From: a virus
Length of the DNA stretch: 20,460 nt
IMG/VR virus record: IMGVR_UViG_3300006805_000209
Span: 1-20,460 of that record
Reading direction: 5' to 3' (one strand)
The translations under genes and the position numbers were made by a program. This document shows, in pieces, positions 18,138 to 20,460 of the stretch. Within the stretch, counting starts at the first letter, position 1; each line of letters begins with the position of its first letter. The notes beneath the pieces are model-generated. The model worked only from the letters and a program-made list of their open reading frames with translations, had not been told where the DNA came from and searched no databases.

Positions 18138-20263
18138 TGAAGCCAGACCCAAAGCTGAAAAAGCAGCTACTCATGTGGCACCACAATACCGACGAAGGAT
18201 TGTGTGGTCTGATTGACCTTGAGACAGAGATAAACTTAGAGGTTGGAAGCCCCTCTGCCTACGTCAAAGGCACACATGTAGTGCTTGGTGGGACGCGAGG
18301 CTTCGGTGACAGTATGGTAGTAGTGGGGCGACGCGTAACAGCCTATACACACGGCCCCACAGGGTCTATCCCTGTTGTACTCGTTGGTCATAACGTGTCC
18401 TTTGACACCGCTCACAGTTTGATGGAGGCAACGCCCGCTTCTGCGGCGAACTTCCTGAAAGAGATGGCATCTGGTAAAGTTATACAGCACGATACACAGG
18501 ACATGGAGTACATCCTGTCTGGTCACCAAGAAACGTTTGGTTCTCTTGACACTCTGGCCGAGAACTACGGCGTTACAAAGAAGAAGGACACACTCAAGAC
18601 CTACCTTGATGCGGGTAAGAACGTGTCGGACGTACCTATTAAGGAGCTTACTGAGTACTTGAAGCAGGACTTGGACACTACAATGCAGGTAGTGCGTCGT
18701 CAGGCCGAGCTTCTTCCCGGTACATGTACGCCACAACAGATACATCTCGCTGCCTTGCGTCGTAACGTCACTACTATTATGATGCACAATGGTATGCCCT
18801 TCGACAACTTCCTTGCCATGCAGGAGCTAGGCAAGCTAGAGGAACAGATAGAGTTTATACAGAAGGAGTGGGATTTTGCGGTACGTGGTTGGTGGAGTGG
18901 TGGACTTGCTGGTCCTGTCAGTGACGCCTTTGAGGAGTGTGCACTAGGTGCCCTATCTTCACCAAAGAAACTACACACCCTGCTGTATGGTGGGGCACTT
19001 AAGTACACAGCAAAGACTCTTGTTGGTACGTATAAGAACGGTAAGCCTAAGTTTAAGAATGAGGCTTGTGAGACCACTGTCAGTGGGTACTTAATGCTAC
19101 GCCTTCATGCTACGGACACTAGAAGCACAGATGAATCAAGTCTCCAACGTATTCTTGACGAAGCTAAGAAGGCGGGTATCCCCATCATACCGCAGTCTGC
19201 ACTACGTTGTATTGAACTGTTGCTTGAGTACCGCAAGCTGTCGAAGGTAGCAGGCACCTACATTGGCCCTCTGCTGGCGATGGCAGAGAACTCCAAGGAT
19301 GGGCGTATACACCCTAGCCTGAACACAACAGCGACGCACACAGGGCGTCTTAGCTCGTCTAAGCCCAATGCCCAGAACATGCCAAGTGATAGCCCTGTCA
19401 AGGGTTTGTTCCGTGAGGATGGTTGGACCTGTATTGAAGGGGACTACAAGCAGCTTGAGATGATTGCTCTCGCTCTTAAGAGCGGGGATAAGCAACTCAT
19501 GCGTGATCTTGAGGGCGGTGTTGACATTCACTATGAGGTGGGTAAGCAGGTATTTGGTTGGACATCTACGTCTGACATGACTAAGGAAACACGACGCTTG
19601 GTCAAGTCTGTTGACTTTGGCCTTGTGTACGGTGGTGGTGCTAAGACATTGGCAGCACAGTCCGGTGCCGATGTTGCCATCGTACAGAACGTGATTGATT
19701 CTTTCTTCAAACGCTACCCCGGTGTCTTTGCGTATCACAAGAAGATGGAAGCGATAGCCAAGGATGCTTCCCTTGGTGTCCCTACTGGTGTCGCTCTTGA
19801 GAACGGGGCATCACAACGACGCATGACGTTGAAGTGTGACATTAGTGGTCGTCGCTACACAGTGCTTAGTTATGCAAGCAAGTACGGGCACAAGAAAGAC
19901 AGTAACTTCAGCCCCACTGAGTTGAAGAACTATCTGGTACAAGGTCTGGCTACTGCTGACTTCGTTCCCTTTGCTTGCTCTCTCGTCGCTAAGGCAATGG
20001 CTGCTGGTGGTTGGATGGATTTACAAGTGGATGGACAGCCCAAAGCAAAGCTCTGTAATACTGTGCATGACTCGATCATGGTGTGGGTAAAGGACGAGTA
20101 CGCTGAAGAGTTTGCAGGGTTCTTGAAGGCTACTATGGAGGCGGCGTGGCCTTTGATGTTTGACTTCTTCGGCTGTCCAGCCAAGCGGTTGAACACAGAA
20201 GTAGTAGCAGAGATTTCAATGGGGCCATCTTGGGGCGAAACAAAGGAGGTAAAGTTCACATGA
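18137..20263 (+). CDS. Family A DNA polymerase with 3'-5' exonuclease
   Basis: About 708 residues. Two ATGs lie in tandem at 18134 and 18137; GGAGG is only 1 base from the first and 4 from the second, so I favour the second. Numbering from the first Met, exonuclease motifs are IDLETE (Asp28, Glu30), GHNVSFD (Asp91) and YLKQD (Tyr175, Asp179). The thumb to palm region has IHPSLNTTATHTGRLSSSKP. Polymerase motif A is GDYKQLEM (Asp437), motif B RRLVKSVDFGLVYGG with Lys491 and Tyr499, motif C VHDS (His645, Asp646). All catalytic residues are present, so it is a full replicative enzyme of T7 type, without a 5' nuclease domain. It is coupled to the helicase gene. Confidence 0.96.
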   Translation: MKPDPKLKKQLLMWHHNTDEGLCGLIDLETEINLEVGSPSAYVKGTHVVLGGTRGFGDSMVVVGRRVTAYTHGPTGSIPVVLVGHNVSFDTAHSLMEATPASAANFLKEMASGKVIQHDTQDMEYILSGHQETFGSLDTLAENYGVTKKKDTLKTYLDAGKNVSDVPIKELTEYLKQDLDTTMQVVRRQAELLPGTCTPQQIHLAALRRNVTTIMMHNGMPFDNFLAMQELGKLEEQIEFIQKEWDFAVRGWWSGGLAGPVSDAFEECALGALSSPKKLHTLLYGGALKYTAKTLVGTYKNGKPKFKNEACETTVSGYLMLRLHATDTRSTDESSLQRILDEAKKAGIPIIPQSALRCIELLLEYRKLSKVAGTYIGPLLAMAENSKDGRIHPSLNTTATHTGRLSSSKPNAQNMPSDSPVKGLFREDGWTCIEGDYKQLEMIALALKSGDKQLMRDLEGGVDIHYEVGKQVFGWTSTSDMTKETRRLVKSVDFGLVYGGGAKTLAAQSGADVAIVQNVIDSFFKRYPGVFAYHKKMEAIAKDASLGVPTGVALENGASQRRMTLKCDISGRRYTVLSYASKYGHKKDSNFSPTELKNYLVQGLATADFVPFACSLVAKAMAAGGWMDLQVDGQPKAKLCNTVHDSIMVWVKDEYAEEFAGFLKATMEAAWPLMFDFFGCPAKRLNTEVVAEISMGPSWGETKEVKFT
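19472..19483. repeat. Degenerate dispersed site, GCTCTTAAGAGC (10/12, perfectly self-complementary)
   Basis: In frame as ALKS of the polymerase. Both outer positions changed symmetrically, so the palindrome is kept. Confidence 0.5.
19793..19804. repeat. Dispersed palindromic site, GCTCTTGAGAAC (11/12)
   Basis: In frame as ALEN of the polymerase. Confidence 0.6.
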
Positions 20264-20460
20264 CAATCGCAGAGAAATACGCAGCGCAATGGATGCCGAA
20301 CGGCGAGGTAAGTCTGGCTGATCTGATTCAGGCGGCTGTGGATGAGGCGCAGTCCGTTCCTGTGGTGGGGGAGGTGGTGGCTTGGGTGCGCCGCCACCCA
20401 GATGGGGCGCTTACAGCCGAGTTTCTTGAGGATGCAGTCATTGAGCCTGTCCGGCGCAAC
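20260..20460 (+). CDS. Hypothetical protein, partial (C-terminus off the right edge)
   Basis: 67 codons are open to the window edge. The ATG overlaps the polymerase stop (ATGA) and AAGGAGG lies 10 bases upstream, a strong site. The protein starts MTIAEKYAAQWMPNGEVSLA and continues with VVGEVVAWVRRHPDGAL and EFLEDAVIEPVRRN. This resembles uncharacterised phage proteins with a GEVVAW...VIEPVR pattern, but the function is unknown. Confidence 0.75.
   Translation, partial: MTIAEKYAAQWMPNGEVSLADLIQAAVDEAQSVPVVGEVVAWVRRHPDGALTAEFLEDAVIEPVRRN

Noticed and set aside
8637-19804. CRISPR array or transposable repeat family as explanation for the repeated word
   Set aside because: The unit is only 12 bases, spacing is about 0.5 kb, and copies lie in frame inside essential genes without flanking duplications.
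8637-19804. The repeated word as a LexA (SOS) box
   Set aside because: The E. coli-type box is CTG-N10-CAG and the Bacillus-type is GAAC-N4-GTTC; here the halves are GTTC-N4-GAAC, the inverse arrangement, so neither fits.

Overview
The window is a piece of a tailed double-stranded DNA phage genome. The gene set is terminase, portal, scaffold and major capsid, followed by a separate replication block with primase, a DnaB-type helicase and a family A DNA polymerase. Genes are packed with short overlaps, Shine-Dalgarno sites are of GGAG type, and promoters look like bacterial sigma70. This fits a phage of a Gram-negative, probably proteobacterial, host. I cannot name the species. No integrase, repressor, endolysin or phage RNA polymerase is recognisable here, so lifestyle is unresolved; the absence only covers this window.

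Layout. Bases 1-8245 are the leftward (minus-strand) virion block. In transcription order it holds an HslV-like Ntn-hydrolase, a probable small terminase, a tRNA-Ser-like gene and tRNA-Asn, large terminase, portal, an 80-aa protein, scaffold, major capsid and a small capsid-associated protein. After a clear intrinsic terminator comes a LamG-type structural protein that runs off the left edge. Two strong minus-strand promoters serve the block: one before the protease gene (8428-8456) and one perfect consensus promoter before the tRNAs and large terminase (7209-7237).

Bases 8246-9702 hold no convincing protein gene. This divergent hub carries short direct repeats, palindromes, up to three TTGACA-N17 rightward promoter matches, and about 500 bases (9129-9633) with many strong stem-loops that may be a structured RNA or a long leader.

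Bases 9703-20460 are the rightward block. Five small genes come first, three of them membrane or exported proteins. Next are a CobT-like VWA protein and a CobS/MoxR-like AAA+ ATPase, then four small proteins including one zinc finger, a TOPRIM primase, two unknown proteins, a RecA-fold helicase, DNA polymerase I with 3'-5' exonuclease, and the start of one more gene. Primase, helicase and polymerase would form the replisome. The AAA+/VWA pair is probably a chaperone-like machine of unknown target.

The most striking feature is not a gene. A 12-base palindromic word, GTTCTYRAGAAC, occurs eight times exactly and more than a dozen times with one or two changes. It lies mostly in the rightward block, about every 0.5 kb, both between and inside genes. 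All rightward intragenic copies sit in the same codon phase. It looks like a dispersed protein-binding site network, comparable in idea to phiC31 conserved inverted repeats or mycobacteriophage stoperators, but I do not recognise the sequence.
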